Part shown: positions 29,701-38,705 of the stretch, piece after piece
How positions within the stretch are numbered: the stretch's first letter is position 1
Layout: the number at the start of each line of letters is the position of its first letter
NCBI GenBank assembly: GCA_001465935.1
Contig: LNKV01000043.1
Location: 169,545-233,544, forward strand
Source of the DNA: Clarireedia homoeocarpa
Lineage: Eukaryota > Ascomycota > Leotiomycetes > Helotiales > Rutstroemiaceae
Length of the DNA stretch: 64,000 bases
Direction of reading: 5' to 3'
Made by a program: the position numbers and the translations under genes
The notes under the pieces: model-generated
Seen by the model: the letters and a program-made list of their open reading frames with translations, nothing else
Databases searched by the model: none
What the model was told of the DNA's origin: nothing

Positions 29701-30098
29701 AACGATACTGCAGTCTCATTCAAGAACTAACTGCAGATCCTAGTGCTACGCGCGTTGAAGAAATATCCGTACCGTGGACAGCCGATATGATTCCATTGCC
29801 ACAAATGTCTAAGCGAATTACATGCAATGAGCCGCTATCCGTTACATTACCTGAATTTCGTCTCATCGAGAATGTTGTTCGAAGAGCCTGGGAGGATGTT
29901 TTAGGACCATTTGGAGACAGTGAGGAGCTTCCGACTAGGATACCGTTCTATGAGCGCTGGGGAAATTTGGCTGCTGCGAGCCATTTCGTGTTTGCGTACA
30001 AGACTTTGGGCGTAGAATTGGCAATGGAAGATGTTATCCTGTCGCCTACTGTTGATGCGCAGGTGGCACTCTTGTGTGCTAGGTCTTCGCTAAGATAG
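23724..30098 (+). CDS. Nonribosomal peptide synthetase with degenerate loading module (A*-C-A-T-C-T*)
   Basis: 2124 aa, intronless, from ATG 23724; the frame extends 15 codons upstream only to a TTG. Domain 1 (about residues 45-480) is an A domain with a damaged A3 core (HYTAGRAGTPKAV instead of the usual TSGSTG-PKG) and Asn in place of the pocket Asp. It breaks off after FRTGDLVRYLEDGEVEFVGH. The A8-A10 region and the whole carrier domain are missing. A C domain follows (EDIYPVTSMQEG, active site HHSIYDGW near residue 646). A second, complete A domain comes next: FTSGTTGAPKG, QSDVHIDDIF, KIRGQRLEIKG and NGSGKLDRK. Its carrier is intact (LGGDSITAM, Ser near 1523). A second C domain has PHCLYDA instead of HHxxxDG but keeps the second His. 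The end is a carrier-like remnant (YERWGNLAAAS) without the serine. No thioesterase or reductase is present. It can build at most one peptide bond alone and probably needs an A-T partner for C domain 1. Confidence 0.93.
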   Translation: MPSSLRDLHDEKFSVPSKEFPVIKVLPLDTEAFESETDLSPVNGTEPISDGPKSQYSLPTVSGLSEEDERRIISWNSNILTSFSQRLQDAFSEKALDNPDALAIHAWDGELTYSELDILSSKLAGHITSLTSKEIGSRRIGFCFDKSQLAIVSMLAILKAECTCIPISTTDEDYALDLLATAEPEIICTSQKHSRKFPSFGGKILVVDSELLDNLEERDQLDIEPTECPPFIHYTAGRAGTPKAVLQQHTAFYTGILAFGNTMNYDEYSRILQYVPYTDNMSVADIFGCLLYGGCLMVPSDDQISNDLTGSFNDYDVTHAYLTPEVARTINQAEIFQLCSLALGGGQLTVEDVESWSVQTELIKVYGTTETSVCFSASKSPSPNVFVPSNIGSSSCASLWIVDPSDIQRLMPIGCVGELLVGGPVLAQGYLDDDATNAQSFISNPAWASLIGNQDHQRFFRTGDLVRYLEDGEVEFVGHTVPRTNPCGQVKTDNDTLSAFELLSSKDVANMIESAAIACKVDKNEIEDIYPVTSMQEGLFALSIKEPGAFTKQHIFTLPPALDLERFKLAWMQIFEQSPILRTRVIMGNKNELNQVVVNSFPTFAQSSHLATYLKDDLGDDMVLGSCLTRLAIIKEEAAAYFVLTTHHSIYDGWTLSSIFERVSQVYEKEDLPTTVSFNSFVKYLQTIDGNRQDEYWKAQMEEATMTSFPVLPSAFYQPNPNQTYTRDVSFSRLRDSAITTPNLIRAAWALTISRYTDSLDLTFGETLSGRNAPVKGIYSLLGPTIATVPVRVKINKHARLNDYLQQIQDQSIGMIPFEHYGLHRIMQLNDQARAACSFQTSIIVQTHTVATGLDRLGCSRYSDLFDAYQPYALNMEFELHDSGGTILTSFDDEVIDRLQVQRIIAQFCQILEKLSLEEAEVVVGDVVTITKEDLEEINQWNQPPPAPLYECMHKAFQRQVALNPSAEAIMSWDGSFSYAELDELSTKLAYHLIGLGVTLEMVVPLCFDKSRWPVVAMLAVLKSGGACVSLDPSHPVDRLHTVVSTVDGKIILVGAAHTSKFVDTVDHIIVVDEEFINSLPSASGPLCDSVRPHNRAFLIFTSGTTGAPKGIEWEHQGVCSASREHAAVFDVGPGSRCLQFTAFQSDVHIDDIFTSLMYGACCCIPSEEERMGHIPDAINRMKANYAYLTPTVVTLFQPEEVPSLKKIALGGENLTKENVRTWADKAFVINDYSTCETGNWATYRHVLPGSSEPSNIGRPMGVCTWLVDPNNFNRLAPVGSIGELLIESPALARGYFKDEKRTQAAFELKPTWAHTQPGRTRRMYRTGDLLRYNSDGTLVFIDRKDMQVKIRGQRLEIKGVERKLSEIPTVKSSAIFFPKVGLCSQRLTAVLCLKEISKEGGINEIRIVSDSLQEQVSSAIHQLRDKLSENLAVWMIPTLWIVVEELPFNGSGKLDRKKVLTFVENLDEKTLEQVSKMMVVENVQEAETEMEKNLRRIIGRVLKIAVNQISATSSFLRLGGDSITAMRVMAECRSEGILIPVKDILQSQTISGLASQARLQVDETSDGTKYNGNGALDGHNKRHLPLLAQCELERVYASVKSQASLDVSAIEDIFEATDYQASALAQSMLKHRGDLAYHIFSVKMPADLSKLKDACSMVVDRHRNLRSTFITHARQMYQVVSKSRSMDFREYSSGISIDALIEDDLEQGISLGGRLVCFKLVKSHTKATLIVRVPHCLYDATTRAALAADLQSSYESGECISSLVDSAQFLYFKWQTCPLAENYWREYLAGSVPSQITSKDGPAIACSRQTIVSDEISVNSLKQHGITIATVVKTAWALVLAEMSGRQDITFGETVSGRNVSSISSEELEDVCVNIVPLRVNIKPASTVLDLLNNVQTSQLARMPFEFLGTNSIIEKCTNWARWTHLGSVLNHAVLPEEQAPGSWMDEDIRGTINASADINIMTHPLGTSRLLVKIIFDRANLSSQYASAVFQRYCSLIQELTADPSATRVEEISVPWTADMIPLPQMSKRITCNEPLSVTLPEFRLIENVVRRAWEDVLGPFGDSEELPTRIPFYERWGNLAAASHFVFAYKTLGVELAMEDVILSPTVDAQVALLCARSSLR

Positions 30099-30571
30099 TA
30101 ATAGATATACTATTAGTTTGTTTCCTCCTAAATGTATTATTGATCTTTTGAATATCGGTGTTCGCAGCAGCTTTCGCTCCTATATGCTCATATGAATCCT
30201 ACAATTTTCTCCTTCAAAACATGGGCTCTGAAAAAGGTAATATAGAGATATCGTTGAATGGGAAACACTGGCTCAATTCTTTTGGTTTTCTTCATAGTGT
30301 AACATTTGGTGGTAGAGAGGACCTCGACAAAAAATGAAAACGATTACATATCTAATGATATTCAGCGCTAACAATTCATATTTAATTCCAAAACAACATT
30401 TGGATCGAAACAAGATAGAAGAATATTTAAAAGAAAACCAAATCTCAACTACATCCCCGTTCTGTGCATGTCTCTCATGCGACATTCATGTAAAACACTA
30501 ACAGTGTAGTTGATGATAATAGTTGTGCTTGAAGTGCCGAGCGACTGAAAGACCGAGCGTCTCAAAATTTC
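30099..30571. other. Intergenic region between NRPS and NmrA-like gene
   Basis: Convergent 3' ends; AT-rich and no gene visible. One 70-codon open frame on the minus strand lacks any signature. Confidence 0.5.
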
Positions 30572-31486
30572 TCAGGTTGTAAAGGCACTCTTCTGCTTCA
30601 ACCACGTCTTCATGTCCAACAATCCAGGCTCTTCTTTTTTCAATGCTGCAATATTCGCGCCGTAACCCTCATCAGCAAACCAATTTAGCATTGTTCCCAT
30701 TTCAGGCACAGCCCACTTCAGTGCCGACCCAAAGAAACTGTACGTCGTGGCCGCAGGACGTCCGATGGCCTCGTTGAAAGAATCACTTAGTTGCGAGACT
30801 GTCAGCTCATCGCCCGCCAAGCCAACAGCCTTGTGATTCCATCTATCGGGCTGCTTAAAAGCTTTCGCGGCGAATTTTCCAATGTCGGAAGTTGCCACCC
30901 ACTGCAGCGGCTTGTCGTTCAAGGTGTCGCGGAGCGCTGTAACAAATACACTGGTCTGGAAGCCGGGCTGAAGGTTATCCATAAAGGCAACGGGCCGAAG
31001 GATAGTCCAGCCCATCTTGTCGCCAGCTTTATCTTTCAGATGATGTTCGATTTGGTGTTTGGTCTGAAAGTGCGGTATTGGTGTTGCGTTCTTCCAGCTT
31101 TTCTCATCTCCACCACGGTCAACGCTACTGTACACAAAATGTTTGACTCCATTCTTTAGGCTCTCGTCGACTAGAGTTGTACCTTGGCGGATCTCACTCT
31201 CTTTGGTAACACCTTTGCCCATTGAGATTTGAACGGAATATACTCCCCAAATGGCAGAGCCGGCGACCCTCTTGGCATCTTGGAATAAAGTCGTGACGTC
31301 ATCCAAATTACCTTGGACGAGCTTCAGTTCTGGATATTTCTTGACAAGTGCTACTGATGAGGGACTGTTCGTGTCCCGTGTAACTGCCAGAACGAGGAAC
31401 TCTTTTGATGGTTTGGCAGATAGAGCTTCAACGACAGCCCCACCTTGCTTTCCTGTCGCTCCCGTAATGAGGACAGGCTTCGACAT
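30572..31486 (-). CDS. NmrA-like NAD(P)-binding protein
   Basis: 304 aa, no intron, from ATG 31486 (MSKPVLITGATGKQGG). The upstream frame has only a TTG. The N-terminal GATGKQGG is the Rossmann dinucleotide-binding loop. The rest follows the NmrA/HSCARG pattern: VQGNLDDVTTLFQDAK, GVYSVQ, FVYSSVDRGG, HFQTKHQIEHHLK, WTILRPVAFMDNL, IGKFAAKAF and the C-terminal WFADEGYGANI. Members act as NAD(P)-sensing regulators or as atypical reductases. It lies divergent from the NTF2-like gene, 500 bp away. Whether it belongs to the NRPS cluster is uncertain. Confidence 0.9.
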   Translation of the reverse strand: MSKPVLITGATGKQGGAVVEALSAKPSKEFLVLAVTRDTNSPSSVALVKKYPELKLVQGNLDDVTTLFQDAKRVAGSAIWGVYSVQISMGKGVTKESEIRQGTTLVDESLKNGVKHFVYSSVDRGGDEKSWKNATPIPHFQTKHQIEHHLKDKAGDKMGWTILRPVAFMDNLQPGFQTSVFVTALRDTLNDKPLQWVATSDIGKFAAKAFKQPDRWNHKAVGLAGDELTVSQLSDSFNEAIGRPAATTYSFFGSALKWAVPEMGTMLNWFADEGYGANIAALKKEEPGLLDMKTWLKQKSAFTT

Positions 31487-31985
31487 GGCTGGCGATATTG
31501 ATGTACTTGGGAGGAGGTGGTTGCTTACGAGGAGGAACGAGATAATCAAGTTATTTCCGAGGAGATGAAAAGATGCACAAGCTGCACTCGATGCAATATA
31601 CTGACCGATGTCATATGGTGCATCTTAAGTGTCTTGCCCATAGGATTATCAATTCGGACAGAGTAGTTCATTGAAGTCCGTGGCGTTTGAAGTTTGTGTA
31701 ACTAAATGGCTTACTCTACCCCGCAGCGGTCCGTCGGTCTTCGGACCCTACCAAATCCCATGTGGAACGGGCCTAACGGCCATACAGTAACCCGATCTTT
31801 GGTTGAAACCTACACGGGTAGATTCTTGGGGCCCAAACAAGCGTCGATAATGTATTTCTATATGTTAACATCATACATGTAGCTCATTACTAAAGCATCG
31901 CAATAATCCCAAAGTTGGGTTTATGCGATTGACGAACCATCCGGAGAATACCTCATCCAACACACAGCGGGCAGACTCAAACATT
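31487..31985. promoter_or_regulatory. Bidirectional promoter, NmrA-like and NTF2-like genes
   Basis: A 499-bp divergent intergenic region. It holds GC-rich short palindromes (GGTCCGTCGGTCTTCGGACC near 31729) but no copy of the TCGG-Nx-CCGA motif that I could see. Confidence 0.45.
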
Positions 31986-32438
31986 ATGGCGCCAATCGAT
32001 ACCTCAGAAAGACTACAAACCGCAAATGCACTTATCGAAAGCTACAGTGCTCTCAGTGCTGAAGCCATCATCCAGCACCTCGCACCAGAATTTACGCACC
32101 AAATACTTCCGGAATCTTTACAAATGCCGGCGCGAACTAGAGACGAGTTTGCCGTTCATGCTCAACGAATTACCTCCATATTTAGCGAGTTTCACATGAT
32201 TCCGCAAACCATCCTTGAAGATGAGAGTCGTAATTCAGTTGTTATCTATGCAAAAATGGTTGGGGAGTTGAACCTTCATCTTGGACACTGGGACAATGAG
32301 TGTATCATTATGTTGAAGATGTCGGAGGACGGTACCAAGGTGGTTGAGTATAAGGAATTTGTAGATAGTGCAAAAGCAAAACTCTTGCAAGAAAAGATAG
32401 GCGCTGCTATGAAGGGAGGAAATGTGTTGAAAGATTGA
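31986..32438 (+). CDS. NTF2-like/SnoaL-fold small protein
   Basis: 150 aa from ATG 31986, which has A at -3 and G at +4. An in-frame ATG at 31923 would add 21 polar residues but has a poor context. The layout is that of an NTF2-like cone: an N-terminal helix pair (TANALIESYSALSAEAIIQHLAPEFTHQILP), a conserved R-x-E-F segment (TRDEFAVHAQRITSIF), then beta strands (NSVVIYAKMVG, DNECIIMLKMSEDGTKVVEYKEFVD). Similar small proteins in fungal metabolite clusters act as cyclases, isomerases or hydratases, but many have no known role. The function here is unassigned. Confidence 0.8.
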   Translation: MAPIDTSERLQTANALIESYSALSAEAIIQHLAPEFTHQILPESLQMPARTRDEFAVHAQRITSIFSEFHMIPQTILEDESRNSVVIYAKMVGELNLHLGHWDNECIIMLKMSEDGTKVVEYKEFVDSAKAKLLQEKIGAAMKGGNVLKD

Positions 32439-32880
32439 GGTCGCTGGTATGTAATTTTATGTTGAAGTAAAGTTGGAAGGAAGACCTACGAGCCACCAAG
32501 AGATATGCCAGTTCCTCACCTCGCATTTGATCTTGGATATATTGCAGGTGCTTGAATAGAATGTTCGATCCCTAGATTATGTTCAAGCCAATGAATACCT
32601 ATTTGTGACTTCAAACGACAACACGGTCCAGAGGCCGGTGCATCCCTTCATGGACTCTTTTCCATGACCATCGTGTTGGTATAAATGAATAATTTTAATT
32701 TACTAATTACACTTAACAAAGCATCTTTCAATCAATACCGCCTTCTCTTCATTCAAACTATACTCCAAACAATAAACTAAAACATTCTCGCCAGATCAAC
32801 ATTCAATGCATCAGCTTCGTCTGACCACTCCACAAATTATCCTATACACGTCGTGAGGTGTTCCCAGACTCGACTTGCGC
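32439..32880. other. Intergenic region
   Basis: Convergent 3' ends of the NTF2-like and DUF1772-like genes; no gene or notable structure seen. Confidence 0.5.
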
Positions 32881-33470
32881 TCACAGTGTCTGATAGAATG
32901 CCAAACAACCTGCAACAAGTGGGAACACAACTCTGACCAAATTCCACCTGCCCCATTTTCTCATCAAACTCTCCGCGTTAAGCGCGTCACCTATTAGCCC
33001 TCCCTTGTCTTTCGGATTGATAGAGCTCAAAGCAGCCAGCTTGTCATTCATTGGCTGCATATTGATCGCTGAATGGAGGATCACGGAAAAGTGCAAAACT
33101 GTCGAAATTGCGTACAATCTCCAGTCAGCTCCCCTGCTTGGAAGCTGCGATGTACCACTGAATGTGGAATAAGTCGTAAAGGCATATCCGAGAAAAGCGA
33201 GAGTGCTAATCGGACGGAAGAAAACATTTCCAACTGCCCAACAATGAGGCCATTGTTGGCCCAAAAGTGCAGCTCTTTCTGGGTACTTGGGTGATGATGG
33301 AGCAGGAAAGTCCACAAGAAGTGCGGGTATAGTCATGAAGGACTGTGTTACTGCATTTCCTACAGCAATGTTAAAAAACACGCAAGATTGATGGTTTATC
33401 ACTCACCGAAGAGAACGAATGAAATGGAAATGCAACTTCCAACCACTGCTTTCTGAAGTGTCAAGGCCAT
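32881..33470 (-). CDS. DUF1772-type integral membrane protein (anthrone-oxygenase-like)
   Basis: Model complement(join(32881..33359, 33407..33470)), 180 aa. A 47-nt intron joins FVLFG to NAVTQSFMTIPALL. Hydrophobic segments sit at the N-terminus (VVGSCISISFVLFG), in the middle (NVFFRPISTLAFLGYAF and YAISTVLHFSVILHSAIN) and at the C-terminus (VRVVFPLVAGCLAFYQ). The conserved pattern of an early P-A-LL, a mid Trp/His-rich loop and MQPMNDKL fits the DUF1772 family. Some fungal members are cofactor-free anthrone oxygenases; others are uncharacterised. No polyketide synthase lies in the window to make an anthrone, so the substrate is open. Confidence 0.75.
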
Positions 33471-34334
33471 AATTTGTTGCTGCGTAGTTTCTGGCTTGAG
33501 ATGTTGTATGTTATGTGGGCGACTGAAGAAGAAAGAGTTTGTTATACTGGAAAAGATCCATCAGGTATTGTACGAGGGTGTTTGTATATAGTCAGAGCGA
33601 ATGGGATTTAAACCCCGACACTCCGCGATTATCTTCTACCTAACCATCTTAATGCTAGAGGGTCTACCTTAGCTAATAATCTGTACCTGCGGCATTTGCT
33701 GATTAATCAGTAGCTAGTCTTAGCAGTAGAGCATCGATTTAGTCCAAGCCCCAAGTCCCAGGGCCAAGGTCCCAGGACCCACGCCCCAGGCGAGCGCTAG
33801 GGGAGTGGCCGCTAGCTCACCGGACGTTGGGGTAATCCGCATATTAGTTAACCTTAAGTACATAGAACTAGTGTCGTAGATTGGCGAAACTTCTTAACAT
33901 CAACATCACATCAACTGTTATCTTTCTGTAAGTCTGCAGCATGCAAGGGAGTGTTCAATATCAACGCATCATAGATATTGCCACGTCTTACGCCGTCGCC
34001 GACCTTAAAGACATTCCAATTCGTTCGGCCCTTCGCTCTTTCAGCATTCTAGCAACTTCCACGAGACGGAATTATCCTCTATACGACGAACCTATCCTGT
34101 ATACGACGGTGTAACCCACCATGCGATGGAATGAGAAGCAATTTTCGGCAGATCGTGTCACAGAAATCAGATATCATGTTAGTTCGCCTCCCCATCTAAA
34201 GTTAGTCTGCCCCTCTTCACAATTTACGGCTTTTCTTTCACTGGGTTTGGAAAATCGACTCCAGAACGAACTTGATTACTACACGTTGAATATCTGAACT
34301 AACTATTGCAAATCACACAGTACATACTATCGTT
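33471..34334. other. Intergenic region with C/A-rich low-complexity tract
   Basis: No gene visible. A tract of imperfect CCCAAG/CCCAGG units at about 33747-33793 (in CCAAGTCCCAGGGCCAAGG) is low-complexity. The rest is ordinary intergenic sequence. Confidence 0.5.
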
Positions 34335-36122
34335 TCAAGCCTTGGCTTGTGCTTTCCTCAAAAATTCAGCCTGGTCTTCTAGTTCCTTCCTCTCGGCGCT
34401 CTCCCATTGCTCAATGATTTGTTGTCTTCTAGCCTCTGACCTTGGAATAAAATCCATTTGGAAAGGGTCGGGCTTGATAATCAAAAGAGAGTTCGATTTG
34501 TTGATATCAATGTTAATTTCTCTCCTTGTGATTGGATCGACCTTTTTCTTCATGTCAAATGCCCAGCAAAGTCCCCCACAAGCAAGCAAAAGTTCATCTT
34601 GTGTGATACTTTGACCGAGACAAGCACGTTGTCCAAATCCAAAAGATGTGAGGCCTTTGACAGTGGGGTACATTGTCAGGGGTTCTCGATACGTTGGCCA
34701 GCTGGGTTCCAAATAACGCTCCGGATGGTAGTTATCGGGATCAGGGTATTTAACTGGGTTTCGCATGAATGCCCTGTGAGAGATGTCAGCCCAATTCTTC
34801 ACTTCGTTCTGACCAACCGCATCATTTACCAATCTAGGGGAAGGATACGAGTTCCTTTTTCGATGAAACAGCCATTGTAAAAATCATCCGCCTCTACTTC
34901 GTGAGCCACACCTAATGGAAGATCTAGTCAGTTATGATCGATCGAGATTGGGTAGTATCTTACCTGTGGGCACATTGGGCTTCCAACGAAGTGTTTCCAA
35001 TATGCAAGCCCTCAATATTGGCAAATTTGGCGAATCATCGAGTGTTGGCATTCTCCCCTTACAGACCCTGTCGATTTCCTCCTGGCATTTTTTCATCCAC
35101 CATGGATGCAAGACCATGGTTACCAGGAAATAAGTCAGTGGTCCAGCCACTGTGAAAATCCCTACCAAAGCCATCATACCTATAACGGAAGAGGCTTCCT
35201 TATCTCCAGAAAGATTTGTAGTCTTTTCGTTCTGGAGGTATGTCTTAGTGAAGCTAGCGCGCGCCTCTCCTTTTTGGACCTTTGCTCTCGTTTGATTCAG
35301 GAGTTTAAACCAAAGTGCCTCTTGCTCATCATGTCTCTTGTGCTCAGCCTGTTTCCAAGGATTGATGAAGAGAGGGAGGTCCCAGAGAGGTGTCAGTACG
35401 TTTGTGATCGGACCTGCTGGAGACATCTGAGTGAGAAGTCCCCAGGCACTTTTGGTGTACTCCGCGCTGAATTTTGTATCGTCCCAAGTCAAGCGACACA
35501 TGATTTTTGATGCCATATCTTCCAACGTGAAACCAAAATTCTCAGGTTCTTTAACGAGCCGATACATCCATCTCTTCACCTCATAATTCATGACACCATA
35601 GTATTGATTGTTTGTTGCTTCCGTCAAATATGAATGGGTGAACCTTCGTTGACGACTCCAGTACTCTATAGAACGTAAAGTCAGTTTCTTCTCGCGCAAT
35701 TATGCTATAGATTTGGTGTAGATGCACATACTATTTCTTCCCATCAGAGGGAGGTATTCCATAGAACCATGAGTACTCTTAGCATCGAACAGAGATCTAA
35801 TCAGAGGTCTATCTGAGTAGATCTTAGCTCTCTTAACCAAAAGATCTTCAGCAATTTTCTCATCAGATATGACAATGAATGTTGCACCAAGCATCTTCGT
35901 TTTGTAGATGGGCCCATAGATATCTGCCCATTCCTTAAACTTTAGCCACATGAAGTTTATGGGCAAATCATGGATGCGACCTATCCATGGTAGCAAAAAA
36001 GGACCCGGAAACTCCTGTCCTTTCTTCTTGAGCTGGCTCGTGCGCCTTATAGACTGAATGGCCGACAGCACAATGAAGGCAATGGACAAGAAAACTGACG
36101 CAAAAGCTGTTATTGTATGCAT
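34335..36122 (-). CDS. Cytochrome P450 monooxygenase, intact
   Basis: Model complement(join(34335..34773, 34830..34911, 34964..35665, 35732..36122)), 537 aa, with three introns of 52-66 nt that fit family junctions. An N-terminal membrane anchor (FASVFLSIAFIVLSAI) is followed by the Pro-rich hinge FPGPFLLPWIG. The K-helix ExxR is ETLR in RACILETLRWKP. The PERF-like motif is HPERYLEPS. The heme loop is FGFGQRACLG with the axial Cys. The I-helix lacks the usual acid-Thr pair (VAGPLT), which may point to unusual oxygen activation. I do not recognise the substrate class. It is divergent from the FAD monooxygenase across 860 bp, so the two may act together. Confidence 0.93.
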
Positions 36123-36982
36123 ATTGACTTTTGATTGAGATGGAGAGTCTAGAAAACAGATTTTGTGATGGGGGTAGTGCTTTATGAATGCTGAAGCAAC
36201 CACTGGGAGGGGTGGAGCAACTACCAGACGGTCTGGACTCTCCTACATAGTGAAGGGGATCCAATGTCACAGCACTTTTTCGACCATATCTGCTAAAATC
36301 TGACTTTTGGCTACTAACTAAGCAAGCATCCATGATCTCACCGATTCTCATTCTGGTCATTGGCGCGAAGACCAATCTTCAGACAGCTCGCAACATCTTA
36401 GCAAATTTAGCTGGATGGCGAAGTTTCCATACTGTATGGGCATCGATGGATGTAAGAATGTATTTACCAGGGGGCTGGGCCACTACTGTATGAATATCAT
36501 ACCTTATCTGAAGATTGAATTTCAGCCCCATTCCATGGCGGCTAATTGGAAAATAAGCCGCTCCAGTGTACAAATTGTAACAGGGAATCGTACATCTTTG
36601 TGCCCCTTTCTCGGACTTTATCTTCGGGAGCTCGTGGGGGTCCGGGATTCCCTTGTTGTTAAGGCTAGACTTTGGTTGATCTTTGCTCCAGTGAACTAAA
36701 GCAAGCCTAAAATGTACAGGGAGTACTGTGTGGGATTTGCAAATATTTGGAAACGGACTTTAGACGATCGAGATGCCCATGTGGCCAGGCATGCATGATT
36801 GACTCTAAATGATATTCACATGCTTGTCGTCACATTATATGCATTTGCTGAGATCGGAAATTCGATACTACACTATCATCATTTGTATAAAAAAGCAACA
36901 AGCCCCAAAGGAAATAAATTTTGATAAAGCATCAATCTCTCACTTCAACACAGATCAACAATACAAACAGCGACTTATCATT
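36123..36982. promoter_or_regulatory. Bidirectional promoter, P450 and FAD monooxygenase
   Basis: An 860-bp divergent region without genes. A TATA-like box (TATAAAAAAG from 36886) lies about 95 bp before the FAD monooxygenase start. Confidence 0.5.
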
Positions 36983-38705
36983 ATGGCTCCCATCGCTGAA
37001 GCAGACATCTCTCATTCCAGCTCAGACAGTCGTATCAATGTTATCATCGTTGGTACTGGCTTGGCGGGCTTAACTGCTGCATTGGAATGTCACCGCAAAG
37101 GCATGAATGTCAGACTCATGGAGAGGAACTCCACCATCAACACCGCAGGTAATTGAGCAGTATCACGATTGATGCAGAGCAAAGTTAAATAATAGACTAG
37201 GTGACATGTTCTTCTTGGGGTTGAGTGCCACTCATCTCTTCAGAAATTGGCCCGAAATGAAAGAAGAATACGATGCAATCTCTCTCCACGATGCCTACTT
37301 GGAGACATTCAGGCACACTGGTGTACCAATAGTGAAGGCAATGCCAGTTGCTGTACGATTGCGCGCTCAAGGTTTGAATCCAAATACTCCTCCTGGTACT
37401 TTTCAAATGCGGCCTTTGGTATACAAAATGTTTGTTCACCAGGTCGAGAAGCTGGGGATCAAGGTTGAGTTCAACCACCAGGTTGTAGAATACTATGAGA
37501 ATATTGAGACTGGAAAAGGTGGAGTTGTGACTAAGGATGGGAGAAAGCACGAGGCCGATCTAGTCATTGCTGCTGACGGTGTTGGATCGAAATCTCAAGT
37601 TCTTGTAGGTGGTCAAGTCAGAGCTGTGCCTTCCGGGCGAGCAATGTGGCGAGCTGCATTTCCAATTGAGCATTTAGATCAGAACCCTGAGGTCAAGGAA
37701 TTCTTTTCCATGGTCAACGGGGAACATCCAATTGTTCGAACATTTTTAGGGTAGGTCACCAGACTTCTATGAGTGAGCACATGGCTAACGATTCGTGACC
37801 ACAGCCCTTCTGCATATGCACTTACTCTTACTCGTCCAGATACAATGATTTGGATCATGAATCATGACGTGAGATGATTTCAATCCTCTTCCTCGCTTCA
37901 ACTGACAACGATCTTAGGTTACTGGTACTGAAATGGAATCTTGGAACAACACCATCGAGAATGAAGAAGTTCTGGCGGAACTCGAAAAAGTTCCTGGGCC
38001 GCACAAGTGGGCACCTATCTTCCAGGAGCTCGTAAAATGCACCCCGGAAAAAACAATTATTAACTTCAATCTTCTTTGGAGAGACCCGCAACCCAGCTGG
38101 ACATCGCCAGGTGCCCGTGTTGTACAAATTGGCGACAGTGCGCATTCATTCTTACCAGCTTCTGGAAACGGTGCCACTCAAGCGATTGAAGATGCCATCT
38201 CCCTTGCCACATGTTTGCAGAAAGGAGGAAAGAACAACATCGAGCAGGCCGTACGAGCACATATTAGATTCCGGTACTTTTTACCCTCCCCTTCATGAGA
38301 CAACTGATTCTAACGTCAATCTATAGTTTCACACGTACAGCTTGTGCCCAAAAGCTTGGTTTCTCAAATGCCGAGCTGCTACAAGAAACCAACTGGGATA
38401 CTGTCGTCGACCCAAGGAAATCTGCACCAAAGCACCCTGCTTGGGTCTTTGATCACGATGCTGAAACCTATGCTGAAGAAAACTACGAAAAAACTCTCGC
38501 TTCTATGAAGAAGGGTATCGCACCTACTGATGATGATACTGTGCCACCAAATTATCCACCAGGTGAGATTGAAATGCAGCTTCCAGAGCATTTCCCCTTA
38601 CTGACTTCTCAAGGATACAAATACGAACCTTGGGGAATTGACCAGATTATTGAGGATAAGAAAAATGGCAAAGAGACTTATCTCGGCTCTGGTGACTGGG
38701 ACTAG
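36983..38705 (+). CDS. Salicylate-hydroxylase-like FAD monooxygenase
   Basis: Model join(36983..37148, 37201..37750, 37805..37868, 37918..38273, 38327..38705), 504 aa, with four introns of 49-54 nt. FAD/NAD(P)H motifs are all present: VIIVGTGLAGLTAALE at the N-terminus, the DG motif VIAADGVGSKSQ, and the GD motif QIGDSAHSFLPASGNGATQA. The C-terminal tail after the GD motif is long and Pro/acid-rich. The group A flavoprotein family hydroxylates or epoxidises aromatic or terpenoid substrates. It lies next to a divergent P450 and downstream of NmrA-, NTF2- and DUF1772-like genes, so it may be part of a small oxidative gene set. It could be an extension of the NRPS cluster or independent of it. 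Confidence 0.93.

Noticed and set aside
30572..38705. DUF1772 anthrone oxygenase taken as evidence for a polyketide cluster
   Set aside because: No ketosynthase or other PKS domain is encoded anywhere in the window.
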